A stretch of 64,000 nucleotides of DNA from G965205725 sp965205725 (GTDB taxonomy: Bacteria > Pseudomonadota > Gammaproteobacteria > Pseudomonadales > Halieaceae). The notes beneath the pieces are model-generated. The model did not search any database and was not told the origin of the DNA. It worked only from the letters and a program-made list of their open reading frames with translations. Made by a program: the position numbers and the translations under genes. The stretch covers positions 806,001-870,000 of the forward strand of contig OZ242189.1 in assembly GCA_965205725.1 (NCBI GenBank), read 5' to 3'. Positions 10,196-19,404 of this stretch are shown one piece after another (the first letter of the stretch is position 1; the number at the start of each line of letters is the position of its first letter).

Positions 10196-10911
10196 GACAA
10201 ATTGTTCTGGATACTGAAACAACCGGCCTGGAAACCAGCCAGGGGCATCGAATTATTGAAATAGGCGCAGTGGAGCTGATAGACCGCAAATTAACCGGGC
10301 GGCACTTTCACCAATACATCAATCCGCGCCGTGAAATTGATCAGGGTGCTATAGAAGTTCACGGTATTACCAGTGAGTCCCTCGCAGACAAGCCTGAATT
10401 TTCCAGCATCGCCGACGACTTTCTGAGTTATATAGAAGGCGCCGAATTAATTATTCACAACGCACCCTTTGATGTTGGTTTTCTCAACTGTGAACTGGGC
10501 AAGCTCCGCGATAAAAAGCTCCGGGTAGACAAGGTCTGTAGCATCGTAGATACGCTGAAAATGGCGCGGCACAAACATCCGGGACAGCGCAACAACCTGG
10601 ACGCGCTATGCGGTCGCTACGGCGTTGATAACTCTCAGCGAGACCTCCACGGTGCCTTGCTGGATGCGGAGATCCTTGCGGATGTCTATCTGGCCATGAC
10701 CGGTGGACAGACCACTTTTCAGTTAGGCGGCAGTGAAGAGCGCAGCAACGGGGCTGGTATAACCAGTGAGGCTGGCACTGGGCAGCGCCTGAGTGCAGAC
10801 CGGCCTCGCCTGAAAGTCATTCAGGCCAGCCCGGAAGAGCTGGAGAGACACCGCGAAACACTGGGTGTTATCGCCGCTACCGCCAGCACTGATGTTGTGT
10901 GGAAAGGGTAA
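10192..10911 (+). CDS. dnaQ: DNA polymerase III epsilon subunit (proofreading exonuclease)
   Basis: This 239-residue 3'-5' exonuclease proofreads replication. DEDDh motifs are in place: VLDTETTGL at the N-terminus (Exo I), HNAPFDVGFLN (Exo II), and LHGALLDAEILADVYL (Exo III with the catalytic His). The C-terminal tail after about residue 180 is the flexible polymerase-binding part. The ATG overlaps the rnhA stop (ATGA). In E. coli rnhA and dnaQ are divergent neighbours, whereas here they are co-directional and coupled. Confidence 0.96.
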   Translation: MRQIVLDTETTGLETSQGHRIIEIGAVELIDRKLTGRHFHQYINPRREIDQGAIEVHGITSESLADKPEFSSIADDFLSYIEGAELIIHNAPFDVGFLNCELGKLRDKKLRVDKVCSIVDTLKMARHKHPGQRNNLDALCGRYGVDNSQRDLHGALLDAEILADVYLAMTGGQTTFQLGGSEERSNGAGITSEAGTGQRLSADRPRLKVIQASPEELERHRETLGVIAATASTDVVWKG

Positions 10912-10920
10912 AGATTGCGG

Positions 10921-12429
10921 CTACAGCAACCAAATGACCGCAGCTAAACCAACCCCGCCCAATACAATCGTATAGGGCAGAGCCATAATGACCATGCGTC
11001 CGTAGGACAGTCGAATCAGCGGCGCCAATGCAGAGGTCAGCAAAAACAGGAATGCCGCCTGACCATTGGGTGTCGCCACACTGGGCAAATTGGTACCCGT
11101 ATTGATGGCCACTGCCATCAAATCGAATTCATCGCGGGTGATTGTTCCAGCATCCAGGGCGGCTTTTACTTCGTTGATATACACAGTCGCAACAAATACA
11201 TTGTCACTGATCATCGACAGCACCCCGTTGGCGACAAAGAAAGCGGAGGTGCGCATATCACCTTCCAGGGTCAGCACATAATCTATCACTGGCGTAAACA
11301 GGTGCTGATCATGGATGACTGCAACAATGGCAAAGAATACAGCCAGCAATGCGGTAAAGGGCAGGGCCTCTTCAAACGCATGACCAATTTGATGCTCCTC
11401 AATGATGCCATTGAATGCCGTTAACAGCACAATGACCATCAGACCTACCAGGCCCACAGCCGCCCAATGCTGTGCCAGCGCCACAACCAGTAGCAACGCC
11501 ACCAGCGCCTGCACGATCAATCGCATGTTTTCCCGGGATGAACGCCTGGCCTCCTGTTCAGCCTGGTATTCTTCCAAAACTTCACGCACTGCGGCCGGTA
11601 GCTCGATACCATATCCAAACCAGCCGCTGACCTCCAGGACGTAGCAGGCCATCAGGCCGGCTACAAGTGTTGGCATGGTTACCGGTGCCATAAATTTGAA
11701 GAAGGTTATAAAGTCCCAACCGGCGGTGGTTGCTATCAATAAGTTTTGAGGCTCGCCAACCAGGGTGCAAACACCGCCCAGAGCAGTACCAACCGCGCCA
11801 TGCATGGTCAAACTGCGCAAAAAACTGCGAAATTCAATGAGATCAGAGCGGTGATACTCAATAACTTGCGAGTCTTCAAAGTGATCGTGATGGTCGTCGT
11901 GGGTGAGCTTCTTGCCCGAGGCGACTTTGTGATAAACCGAGTAGAAACCCACACCGACGCTGATCAAAACAGCGGTAACCGTCAGAGCGTCGAGAAAGGC
12001 CGAGAGAACTGCTGATACACTGCAAAACAGCAGTGCCAGCAACGTCTTGGACCGCACATTCAAGAGAATTTTGGTAAACACATAGAGCAGCAGGTCTTTC
12101 ATAAAATAGATACCCGCCACCATAAACATCAACAGTAAAATCACTTGCAACTGGCTGGCAACTTCCTGATATACGGATTCAGGGCTCGATAGACCCAGGA
12201 CTATAGCTTCAATGGCCAGCAACCCGCCCGGCTGCAACGGATAGCATTTCAGGGCCAGCGCCAGGGTAAAGATGAATTCCCCAATCAGGGCCCAACCCGT
12301 GATTTCGGGTCCTGCAACCAGCAATAGCACAGGGTTAAGTAACAGAAACGTAATGATGGCTTTCTTGTACCAGTTTGGTGCTGAACCAAGAAAATTACGT
12401 GCCAGGGCGACGCTGAGGGATTTATCCAT
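10921..12429 (-). CDS. nhaB: Na+/H+ antiporter NhaB
   Basis: This 502-residue inner-membrane antiporter expels Na+ in exchange for protons and matches E. coli NhaB along its whole length. Shared blocks include ALKCYPLQPGGLLAIEA, LSAFLDALTVTAVLISV and the C-terminal NTGTNLPSVATPNGQAAFL. About a dozen hydrophobic segments are visible. I chose the ATG at 12429 because MDKSLSVALARNFLG aligns with the E. coli start; a TTG 18 nt upstream is possible. It fits the sodium economy implied by the NQR operon. Confidence 0.95.
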   Translation of the reverse strand: MDKSLSVALARNFLGSAPNWYKKAIITFLLLNPVLLLVAGPEITGWALIGEFIFTLALALKCYPLQPGGLLAIEAIVLGLSSPESVYQEVASQLQVILLLMFMVAGIYFMKDLLLYVFTKILLNVRSKTLLALLFCSVSAVLSAFLDALTVTAVLISVGVGFYSVYHKVASGKKLTHDDHHDHFEDSQVIEYHRSDLIEFRSFLRSLTMHGAVGTALGGVCTLVGEPQNLLIATTAGWDFITFFKFMAPVTMPTLVAGLMACYVLEVSGWFGYGIELPAAVREVLEEYQAEQEARRSSRENMRLIVQALVALLLVVALAQHWAAVGLVGLMVIVLLTAFNGIIEEHQIGHAFEEALPFTALLAVFFAIVAVIHDQHLFTPVIDYVLTLEGDMRTSAFFVANGVLSMISDNVFVATVYINEVKAALDAGTITRDEFDLMAVAINTGTNLPSVATPNGQAAFLFLLTSALAPLIRLSYGRMVIMALPYTIVLGGVGLAAVIWLL

Positions 12430-12525
12430 ATGATTAGTTTCTAACAAGCTGTGAAATGATGTCGTATTTTACGTTATTGTCGCTGCCGTGCGTAGCACCT
12501 GACAGCATTTTGTGGGTGATCTTGC

Positions 12526-13383
12526 ATGGAGTATTATAGCGGGTCATTTAGATATCCAGGACAGAAGATGTTCAGACAGGAATTGCAGGAGCCGGAAAAC
12601 ATCAACGAGGCTCTCTACTTTGTATTCCACGGAGGGGAGTTACTCACTGACCTGTGCGCCAGCGACTCTTGTCTGTTGCCAGGGAGTGGCATCCGCTTTT
12701 TGGCCCCTGCGCCCGTGCGCCAACAGTTCATGGGCTACTGGCATGATAAGCCTTGCTTCGCCAGAGAGCTAGACGCCAACACCCCGTTACACAGTGATGC
12801 CTATCAGACAGGTAGCCTGTACACCATTTTGGGCCGCGTCAGCGATGAGATGTTTGCCCTGGCGGGGCGAGCCCTGCAATTGCTCGCCTGGCAGCGGGAA
12901 AATACTTTTTGTGGTTCTTGCGGCGAGTCGATGGAGCGCCACAAACAAGAGTTGGCGATGAATTGCCAAGCCTGTAGCAGTGTCATCTATCCGCGCATTT
13001 CTCCATGTATCATTGTGTTGGTGACCAGGGGGGAAGAAATGCTGCTGGCGCGGAATGCAAACTTTCCCACGCAGATGTTTTCTACCCTGGCCGGCTTTAT
13101 CGAAGCCGGGGAAACAGTTGAGGAGTGCCTTGTGCGCGAGGTCAGGGAAGAAGTGGGTCTTGTGGTCAATAATATCCAGTATTTCAAATCCCAATCCTGG
13201 CCATTTCCAAACCAGCTAATGCTCGGATTCTTCACTGATTATGAGGACGGAGAAATTGACTGTGCCGATGACGAAATTGCCGAAGCTTACTGGTTCAAGC
13301 CCGATGACCTGCCGACAACACCGCCGCCACACTCCATTTCCGGGCAGTTGATAGCGCATCACATAAACCAGTATTTGAAGTAG
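12526..13383 (+). CDS. nudC: NAD+/NADH pyrophosphatase (RNA deNADding Nudix hydrolase)
   Basis: This 285-residue Nudix enzyme splits NADH to NMNH and AMP and removes NAD caps from RNA. A zinc ribbon is visible as CGSCG followed by CQAC. The Nudix box is GFIEAGETVEECLVREVREE plus VGL. The NudC-specific motif after it reads SQSWPFPNQLM, close to the canonical SQPWPFPxS. It is divergent from nhaB and is followed 10 nt later by sohB. Confidence 0.93.
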   Translation: MEYYSGSFRYPGQKMFRQELQEPENINEALYFVFHGGELLTDLCASDSCLLPGSGIRFLAPAPVRQQFMGYWHDKPCFARELDANTPLHSDAYQTGSLYTILGRVSDEMFALAGRALQLLAWQRENTFCGSCGESMERHKQELAMNCQACSSVIYPRISPCIIVLVTRGEEMLLARNANFPTQMFSTLAGFIEAGETVEECLVREVREEVGLVVNNIQYFKSQSWPFPNQLMLGFFTDYEDGEIDCADDEIAEAYWFKPDDLPTTPPPHSISGQLIAHHINQYLK

Positions 13384-13393
13384 GGGATCAGGC

Positions 13394-14425
13394 GTGGAAT
13401 TTTTATATGAATACGGCCTGTTTTTGGCCCAGGCAGCAACACTGGTAGTCGCAATTATTTTGCTTGTTGGCGGCATTCTGGCGATGAGTCAGAAGCACCG
13501 CTCAGAGCAGGAAGGACACATTGAGGTCCGCAAGTTAAATGATCGCTACCAATCCTATCGAGAAATCATGGAATACGAGGTTCTCGATGAGCAGAGCTAT
13601 AAAGCGCTGCGGAAAAAACACAAGAAGCAGCAAAAGCAGGATCAAAAAAATTCCAGGGAAGCCGAGGAGCGCAAGCGCCTGTATATTTTGAACTTTGATG
13701 GGGATGTCAAGGCCAGCGCCACAGATGATCTGAGAGAAGAAATCAGCGCAGTGCTCAACATGGTGCATGAAAAGGACGAAATATTACTGCGTCTGGAAAG
13801 CGGCGGCGGCATGGTGCACAGCTATGGGCTAGCCTCTAGCCAGCTTAAACGCATTGTTGACGCTGGTGTCGGCCTGACTGTTGCTGTCGATAAGGTTGCC
13901 GCTAGCGGCGGTTACATGATGGCCTGTGTTGGCGACAGGATTATTGCCGCTCCGTTTGCGGTCATAGGCTCTATCGGGGTTCTTGCGCAATTGCCCAACT
14001 TTAACCGGTTGTTAAAAAAGGCCAACGTGGACTGGGAACAGCAGACCGCTGGCGAGTACAAACGCACAGTGACCATGTTTGGCGAGAACACTGATGAAGA
14101 CCGGGCCAAGTTACAGCAAGACCTGGAAGATACCCACATACTGTTTAAGGCTTTTGTATCGGAAAACCGAGGCTGCGTTGCCATCGACGATGTGGCGACG
14201 GGCGAAGTCTGGTATGGCCAGCAGGCATTGGACAAGAAACTGGTAGATGAGCTGCAAACCAGTGACAATTACATTCAAAGCAGTTTGCAAGACCGCGATG
14301 TATTTGAAGTAAAACACATACTTAAAAAGGGCTGGCAGGAAAAGCTGGGGCTGGCAGCCGAAGGAGCCATCGAAAGAGCTTTCCTGAAACTTTGGCAACA
14401 GGCTTCCAGGCGTTGGCCGTTTTGA
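13394..14425 (+). CDS. sohB: inner-membrane protease SohB (S49 family)
   Basis: This 343-residue protein has an N-terminal membrane anchor (about residues 8-30), a charged linker with lysine-rich coiled-coil character, and a ClpP-fold S49 peptidase domain. The serine nucleophile lies in KVAASGGYMMAC, and the preceding LESGGGMVHSYG loop also fits the family. SohB is a signal-peptide-peptidase-like enzyme; its natural substrates are poorly defined. The start is the GTG at 13394, 10 nt after nudC, with GGGGATC upstream. Confidence 0.93.
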   Translation: MEFLYEYGLFLAQAATLVVAIILLVGGILAMSQKHRSEQEGHIEVRKLNDRYQSYREIMEYEVLDEQSYKALRKKHKKQQKQDQKNSREAEERKRLYILNFDGDVKASATDDLREEISAVLNMVHEKDEILLRLESGGGMVHSYGLASSQLKRIVDAGVGLTVAVDKVAASGGYMMACVGDRIIAAPFAVIGSIGVLAQLPNFNRLLKKANVDWEQQTAGEYKRTVTMFGENTDEDRAKLQQDLEDTHILFKAFVSENRGCVAIDDVATGEVWYGQQALDKKLVDELQTSDNYIQSSLQDRDVFEVKHILKKGWQEKLGLAAEGAIERAFLKLWQQASRRWPF

Positions 14426-14612
14426 GAAAATCGTGACTCCTGGCGATGTACCTGTTGCCGATTTATTCGCATCACCGCGGACAATCAGGCCCAGGTTTGA
14501 TCCAGTGACTGGTACGCGCTACCGCTGCACAGGGCTCTGGCGTGAGAAACTACAGTCGCTACAGTGATGAAGACGTATCAATGAACACTATTGTCTCAGC
14601 CAGGAGGAGCTT

Positions 14613-15800
14613 ATGCCAGGTGTATTGAGCGGTATCAAAGTAATCGACCTGGGCACAATGATCGCTGGCCCAGGTGCAGCCACCGTCCTCTCAGATCAGG
14701 GTGCCGAGGTCATTAAGGTAGAAACACCAGGAATAGGTGATGTCATGCGCTATCTTGGCGCGAATCGTGGCGGTATCAGTGGTCTGTATCACAATATCAA
14801 TCGCGGTAAGCGCTCCCTGGCCGTTGACCTTAAAAACCCCGAAGGGGTAGCCCTTGTTAAAGACCTGAGCGCTGGTGTCGACGTGGTTTTACAGAACTTT
14901 CGTCCCGGAGTTGCAGAACGCCTGGGTGTAGATTACGAATCGATCAAGGCAGTCAACCCAGGCATTGTCTATCTGTCGGTATGCGGATTTGGCGATAGAG
15001 GTCCCCTGGCTGGCAAGGCCGCGTATGATAACGTCATTCAGGCCTTTGCAGGGGTAGCTCAAAGCCAGGCCGATCAGGAAACAGGGGAGCCCATTCAGTA
15101 CTATCAGTTGTTCTCCGACAAGCTAACGGCCCTTACCGGAAGCCAGGCGATTGTTGCCGCTCTATTGGCCCGAGAGCGGGGGCAGGGCGGTCAGCACATT
15201 AAGCTATCAATGGCCGATAGTGTTGTCAGCTTTCTATGGGCGGATGCAGCCAGTGTTGCCGCTTTTGCAGGCGAGGGCGCTCAACAAGGGCTATCAGTCG
15301 CCAAGGGTGTACGCCTCATTCGTTTCAAGGATGGCTGGGGTGCTGCTGCACCGGTTACCGACCCTCAATTTCACGGTTACTTTAAGGCATTTGGCGTAGA
15401 TTCAAGTTCACCGGAAGTTGCAACGGTGGGTGATCGCAATGCCAATCCGCAGGCGCTCGTCGGACTGATCAAACAGGCTGCCGACACTGCTGCCAAAATG
15501 TATGCCGCGGATGCCATTGCCGCCCTTGAGGCCGAGGATGTCCCCTGTTCCCAGGCTTTGCAACTGGCAGACCTGCCACAGCACCCGCAGATGATTGCCA
15601 ATAACAGTTTTACCAAAATCGAAAATCCAGCCGCAGGAACCATGATTGAGCCTAACAACCCGGCTAATTTTCTAGGTAGCCCGTCGCCTTCAGTGCAGCC
15701 AGCCGCTGCATTGGGGCAACACACCCATGAAATTCTCTCCGCATTAGGTCGCAGCGATGCGGACATCAAAAGCCTGCGCGAAGCAGGCGTCATTGCCTAG
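14613..15800 (+). CDS. CaiB/BaiF (family III) CoA-transferase
   Basis: This 395-residue enzyme would move CoA between carboxylic acids. The N-terminal block GIKVIDLGTMIAGPGAA and the NRGKRSLAVDLKNPEG block are typical. The catalytic aspartate is present as FSDKLTAL, with Asp at residue 169, the same number as in formyl-CoA transferase. An AGGAGGAGCTT site precedes the ATG. The substrate is unknown; proximity to other acyl-CoA genes suggests lipid or organic acid degradation. The stop shares CTAG with the convergent VOC gene. Confidence 0.92.
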   Translation: MPGVLSGIKVIDLGTMIAGPGAATVLSDQGAEVIKVETPGIGDVMRYLGANRGGISGLYHNINRGKRSLAVDLKNPEGVALVKDLSAGVDVVLQNFRPGVAERLGVDYESIKAVNPGIVYLSVCGFGDRGPLAGKAAYDNVIQAFAGVAQSQADQETGEPIQYYQLFSDKLTALTGSQAIVAALLARERGQGGQHIKLSMADSVVSFLWADAASVAAFAGEGAQQGLSVAKGVRLIRFKDGWGAAAPVTDPQFHGYFKAFGVDSSSPEVATVGDRNANPQALVGLIKQAADTAAKMYAADAIAALEAEDVPCSQALQLADLPQHPQMIANNSFTKIENPAAGTMIEPNNPANFLGSPSPSVQPAAALGQHTHEILSALGRSDADIKSLREAGVIA

Positions 15801-16477
15801 TTGCTCACGCTTGAAGCGGCCGGTTCTATTAGAAGAGTGGGCAAGCCCAGGTTGTGAGATTTAAGCGTTGCCACACGGGTGCCTCGCTTGCGTCCGTCAC
15901 GAATCCTGGAGTGTTCGATGTTCGATTGGTCTAGCCAGGCCATTGTCTTGTCGATGTCTTCACACAGATAAGTAATACCCCAAAAACGACTTCCCTCTGG
16001 TGGTTTTTCAAGATTGTGTATCACCTCCAGGGTCATTTTTCCCGCGCGGAAGAACAGCATTCGGCCACCCCATTCTGGCACCAGTTGATCGAGCGCCATG
16101 CGGATACCGAGAGTCTCCCCAAACAAGGCGACACACGCCTCTGAACGGTTCGTCATCAATACAATGTGATCGACCGAGGTAATACCGGAATCAGACTCTG
16201 TGGGATTGAGGGTGCGCCGGTCTACAGAACTGAGAGCGATACCCAGTTCTCCTGAATCAATGGGGCCCGGAGTTCGATTTTCGTCCCAGATCGATAGCGA
16301 CTCGATTTGCGCAGCCTCAATTTCATGGGTTTCTACGAGTTTGATGCGGACATTTTTTAGATCGCGCACTGCCGAGCTATCAGTAATTGTAAAGTCGCCC
16401 AAAAGGGGTGTATAGCTTGCTAGCGCCTGCTTCAGGCTCGCTACCTGAATAGAGATTGTTTCAAAACCATTAATCAA
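15797..16477 (-). CDS. VOC-superfamily (glyoxalase-like) protein
   Basis: This 226-residue protein appears to hold two vicinal-oxygen-chelate half domains: one beginning GFETISIQVASLKQALASYTPLLG, and one beginning near VDHIVLMTNRSEACVALFGETLG with the WGGRMLFFRAGKMTLEVI strand. Metal-dependent isomerase, dioxygenase and epimerase activities occur in this fold, and the sequence does not choose among them. The gene converges on the CoA-transferase gene, and both stop codons use the same CTAG. A role linked to CoA-thioester epimerisation is speculation. Confidence 0.75.
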   Translation of the reverse strand: MINGFETISIQVASLKQALASYTPLLGDFTITDSSAVRDLKNVRIKLVETHEIEAAQIESLSIWDENRTPGPIDSGELGIALSSVDRRTLNPTESDSGITSVDHIVLMTNRSEACVALFGETLGIRMALDQLVPEWGGRMLFFRAGKMTLEVIHNLEKPPEGSRFWGITYLCEDIDKTMAWLDQSNIEHSRIRDGRKRGTRVATLKSHNLGLPTLLIEPAASSVSN

Positions 16478-16638
16478 AAGAAGCTCCCTGAAAGCACCGG
16501 GTTTGGATAGCCGGGCCGACAGTGAAAAGATACGCTACCAGCCAGGCATATCAATGTGATGGCGGTTTCGCGCACTTCGCCCGGCCTTGTGTTTGGGGTG
16601 AGTGATGGGTCTGCATACAACTGTTCAAGGTCAGTGCG

Positions 16639-18006
16639 TTAAATATTTTTGGCCTGGGCTTCGGCGTTGCCGACGTAGGTATCTGGCGTCAGTTGCAACA
16701 GAGCCTGTTTGGCATCGTCTGGCAATTCCAGGGTTCCCACAAAGGCCCGTATGGCCTCCCGGTTCATGTCCTGGCCGCGGGTAAGCGCCTTGAGCTTTTC
16801 GTAGGGTTCTGCAATGCCGTAGCGGCGCATCACCGTTTGCATCGCTTCTGCCAATACCTCCCAACTGCTGTCCAAATCTTCGAGCAAGCGAGCGCGGTTC
16901 AATTCCAGTTTGCCAACACCTTTGAGTGTTGATTCGTAGGCGATCAGGCTGTAACCAAAACCCACGCCCATATTGCGCAATACGGTAGAGTCGGCCAGGT
17001 CACGCTGCCAACGCGAAATGGGCAGTTTTTGCGCCAGATGTGTCATTACCGCATTGGCAATTCCCAGGTTACCCTCGGAGTTTTCGAAGTCGATGGGGTT
17101 TACTTTGTGAGGCATGGTTGAAGAACCCACTTCGCCAGCCACGGTTTTCTGTTTGAAGTAGCCAATGGAGATATAACTCCAGATGTCCCGGTCGAAATCG
17201 ATAAGAATAGTATTGAACCGCGCTACGGCGTCAAACAACTCGGCAATGTAATCGTGGGGTTCAATCTGGGTGGTGTAGGGGTTCCAGCTTAAACCCAGTG
17301 AAGTCACACACTGTTCTGCGTGGGCCGCCCAATCTACCTCGGGGTAAGTGTACAGATGGGCATTGTAGTTGCCCACCGCGCCATTGATTTTGCCGAGATA
17401 GCTGATGCCATCCAGCGCTTCAATCTGGCGACGCAAACGCGCCACCACATTGGCTATTTCTTTGCCCATGGTGGTGGGGCTGGCGGTTTGGCCGTGGGTG
17501 CGCGAAAGCATGGGTGCATCGGCAGTCTCCTTTGCCAGACCGGCTAGCTTTTCAGTGATGCTGGTCATGGTCGGGCGCACAACCTGGCTGACACCATCGC
17601 GTAACATCAGCGCGTGTGACAGGTTGTTAATATCTTCAGAGGTGCAGGCAAAGTGTACAAATTCAGAGATAGCTTCCAGCTCTGCGCAACCGGCAAAACT
17701 CTCTTTAATAAAGTACTCCACGGCTTTCACATCGTGATTGGTGGTGTTCTCAATGTCTTTAATACGCTGCGCGCCGCTTTGGTTAAAGTTGCTGGCAAGG
17801 CCTTCAAGAGCGGCTGTGGCTTCGCTGCTCAAAGCGGGCACTTCTGCAACGCCAGGGTTGGCGGCCAGAGACTTAAGCCATTGAACTTCTACCAGTACAC
17901 GCCGCTGCATGAGGCCGTATTCGCTGAAAATGCCACGCAGTGGAGCGGTCTTGCTACCGTAACGACCATCAATAGGAGATATGGCGCTGAGTGCGCTCAA
18001 ATCCAT
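16639..18006 (-). CDS. purB: adenylosuccinate lyase
   Basis: PurB (455 residues) catalyses two fumarate-releasing steps of purine synthesis, on SAICAR and on adenylosuccinate. The fumarase/lyase signature GSSTMPHKVNPIDFEN is present. So are the catalytic-His loop SRTHGQTASPTTMGKE and the N-terminal LSAISPIDGRYGSKT. The length is normal. It lies downstream of mnmA with an hflD fragment between, which matches the ancestral trmU-hflD-purB order of gammaproteobacteria. Confidence 0.97.
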   Translation of the reverse strand: MDLSALSAISPIDGRYGSKTAPLRGIFSEYGLMQRRVLVEVQWLKSLAANPGVAEVPALSSEATAALEGLASNFNQSGAQRIKDIENTTNHDVKAVEYFIKESFAGCAELEAISEFVHFACTSEDINNLSHALMLRDGVSQVVRPTMTSITEKLAGLAKETADAPMLSRTHGQTASPTTMGKEIANVVARLRRQIEALDGISYLGKINGAVGNYNAHLYTYPEVDWAAHAEQCVTSLGLSWNPYTTQIEPHDYIAELFDAVARFNTILIDFDRDIWSYISIGYFKQKTVAGEVGSSTMPHKVNPIDFENSEGNLGIANAVMTHLAQKLPISRWQRDLADSTVLRNMGVGFGYSLIAYESTLKGVGKLELNRARLLEDLDSSWEVLAEAMQTVMRRYGIAEPYEKLKALTRGQDMNREAIRAFVGTLELPDDAKQALLQLTPDTYVGNAEAQAKNI

Positions 18007-18039
18007 GTTCAGCTCCAGAAAATTGAGAAAAAGGGGATT

Positions 18040-18174
18040 CTACACCACCGCCAATTCGCTGGACAGTTGTTGCGCTGTGTGAAAAGTTTTCCTGCGTTGC
18101 AGCATCAGCTTCCAGCGCCGCCCGCCCAACTGGCGCCACAAATGAGCCGAGCGAATGCCGGCCAGTAGCAGTAG
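18040..18174 (-). pseudogene. hflD: 3' remnant of hflD
   Basis: A 44-codon open stretch between purB and mnmA translates to a segment containing LLAGIRSAHLWRQLGG, then KLMLQRRKTFHTAQQL and a terminal SSELAVV. E. coli HflD ends with LLAGIRAAVLWHQVGGG, QLMFSRNRLTTQAKQI and a similar tail, so this is the C-terminal fifth of HflD in the expected location. A TGA (18175-18177) stands just before the first leucines and no start codon serves the frame. The rest of the gene (about 500 bp) is absent, since mnmA ends only 10 nt farther on. HflD affects lysogeny control and membrane localisation of CII in E. coli. Confidence 0.82.
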
Positions 18175-18187
18175 TCATAGATGGCGC

Positions 18188-19276
18188 TCAGCCGCTTGCC
18201 TCAATGATGCCGCCGCCCAGGCATACATCGTTTAAATAGAACACAGCAGATTGCCCAGGTGTAATAGCGCGTTGAGGTTTATCAAAATCAATGCGGTAGC
18301 CGCTGCTGGTTTGATGCAGCGTGCAGGTTTGGTCTGGCTGGCGGTAGCGCACTTTGGCCTGGCAGTTCAGTGGAAAATCTGGTGCAGCGCCAGATATCCA
18401 CTCCACCGAAGACAACAGCAGGGACAGTTTGCACAGGGCGGGGTGATTATTGCCCTGCACCACAATCAATACATTCCGCTCGATATCCTTTTCCACCACA
18501 TACCAGGGCTCATCACCAAATTCAGCGTGGCCGCCTATGCCGAGCCCCTGACGTTGGCCGATGGTATGGTACATCAAACCCTGATGTTCACCAATACATT
18601 GGCCCTCTGGCGTATGTATTTCACCCGGTTGGGCTGGCAGATACTGCTGCAAGAAATCTTTAAAGCGGCGCTCGCCAATAAAGCAGATGCCAGTGCTGTC
18701 TTTCTTGTCATGTGTTTCCAGACCGCGTTGCTGTGCCAGTGCCCTCACGGCTGGTTTTTCCAATTCACCAATCGGAAACAGGCTTTTCTCCAATTCTTCA
18801 TGGCCGACCGCATGCAGGAAATAGCTTTGATCTTTGTTGCCATCCAGGCCCTTGAGCAACCTGGAACCATCGCGACGCACGTAATGACCAGTGGCGATGT
18901 AATCCGCGCCCAATTCGAGCGCGTATTCCAGGAAGGCCTTAAACTTGATTTCGCGGTTGCAAAGAATATCCGGATTGGGAGTTCGGCCAGCTTGATATTC
19001 TTGTAGAAAATGCTTGAACACATTATCCCAGTACTCGGCGGCAAAATTGGCGCTGTGCAGATGAATACCGAGCCTATCGGCAACTTTTTGCGCATCTGCC
19101 AGGTCGTCTTTGGCACGACAGTATTCAGTTCCGTCGTCTTCATCCCAATTTTTCATGAACAGACCTGCCACCTGATAGCCCTGTTGCTGCAAAAGCAGTG
19201 CGGCTACAGATGAGTCAACGCCACCAGACATGCCGACAATCACTTTTTGGCTTGAAGTGCTCACAGATGTGTTCAT
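18188..19276 (-). CDS. mnmA: tRNA-specific 2-thiouridylase
   Basis: MnmA (362 residues) thiolates U34 of Lys, Glu and Gln tRNAs. The PP-loop GMSGGVDSSVAALLL is near the N-terminus. The catalytic cysteines lie in PDILCNREIKF and STGICFIGER. It receives sulfur from TusE in the classical relay, and tusE/tusB homologues are present at the far end of the window. The start is ATG 19276. The upstream 580 bp hold an insertion-sequence derivative and then icd on the other strand. Confidence 0.97.
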   Translation of the reverse strand: MNTSVSTSSQKVIVGMSGGVDSSVAALLLQQQGYQVAGLFMKNWDEDDGTEYCRAKDDLADAQKVADRLGIHLHSANFAAEYWDNVFKHFLQEYQAGRTPNPDILCNREIKFKAFLEYALELGADYIATGHYVRRDGSRLLKGLDGNKDQSYFLHAVGHEELEKSLFPIGELEKPAVRALAQQRGLETHDKKDSTGICFIGERRFKDFLQQYLPAQPGEIHTPEGQCIGEHQGLMYHTIGQRQGLGIGGHAEFGDEPWYVVEKDIERNVLIVVQGNNHPALCKLSLLLSSVEWISGAAPDFPLNCQAKVRYRQPDQTCTLHQTSSGYRIDFDKPQRAITPGQSAVFYLNDVCLGGGIIEASG

Positions 19277-19404
19277 TGCAGGATGCGTCGGCTACTTACC
19301 GTATATAAGGTCTAAGATAGTGGCTGCCCGCCAGACACTGGTCAATGCTGACCCGTACCAGCGGGCTGCGCATTCTAGCAGATTCAGCCACAATGTCATT
19401 GCAG

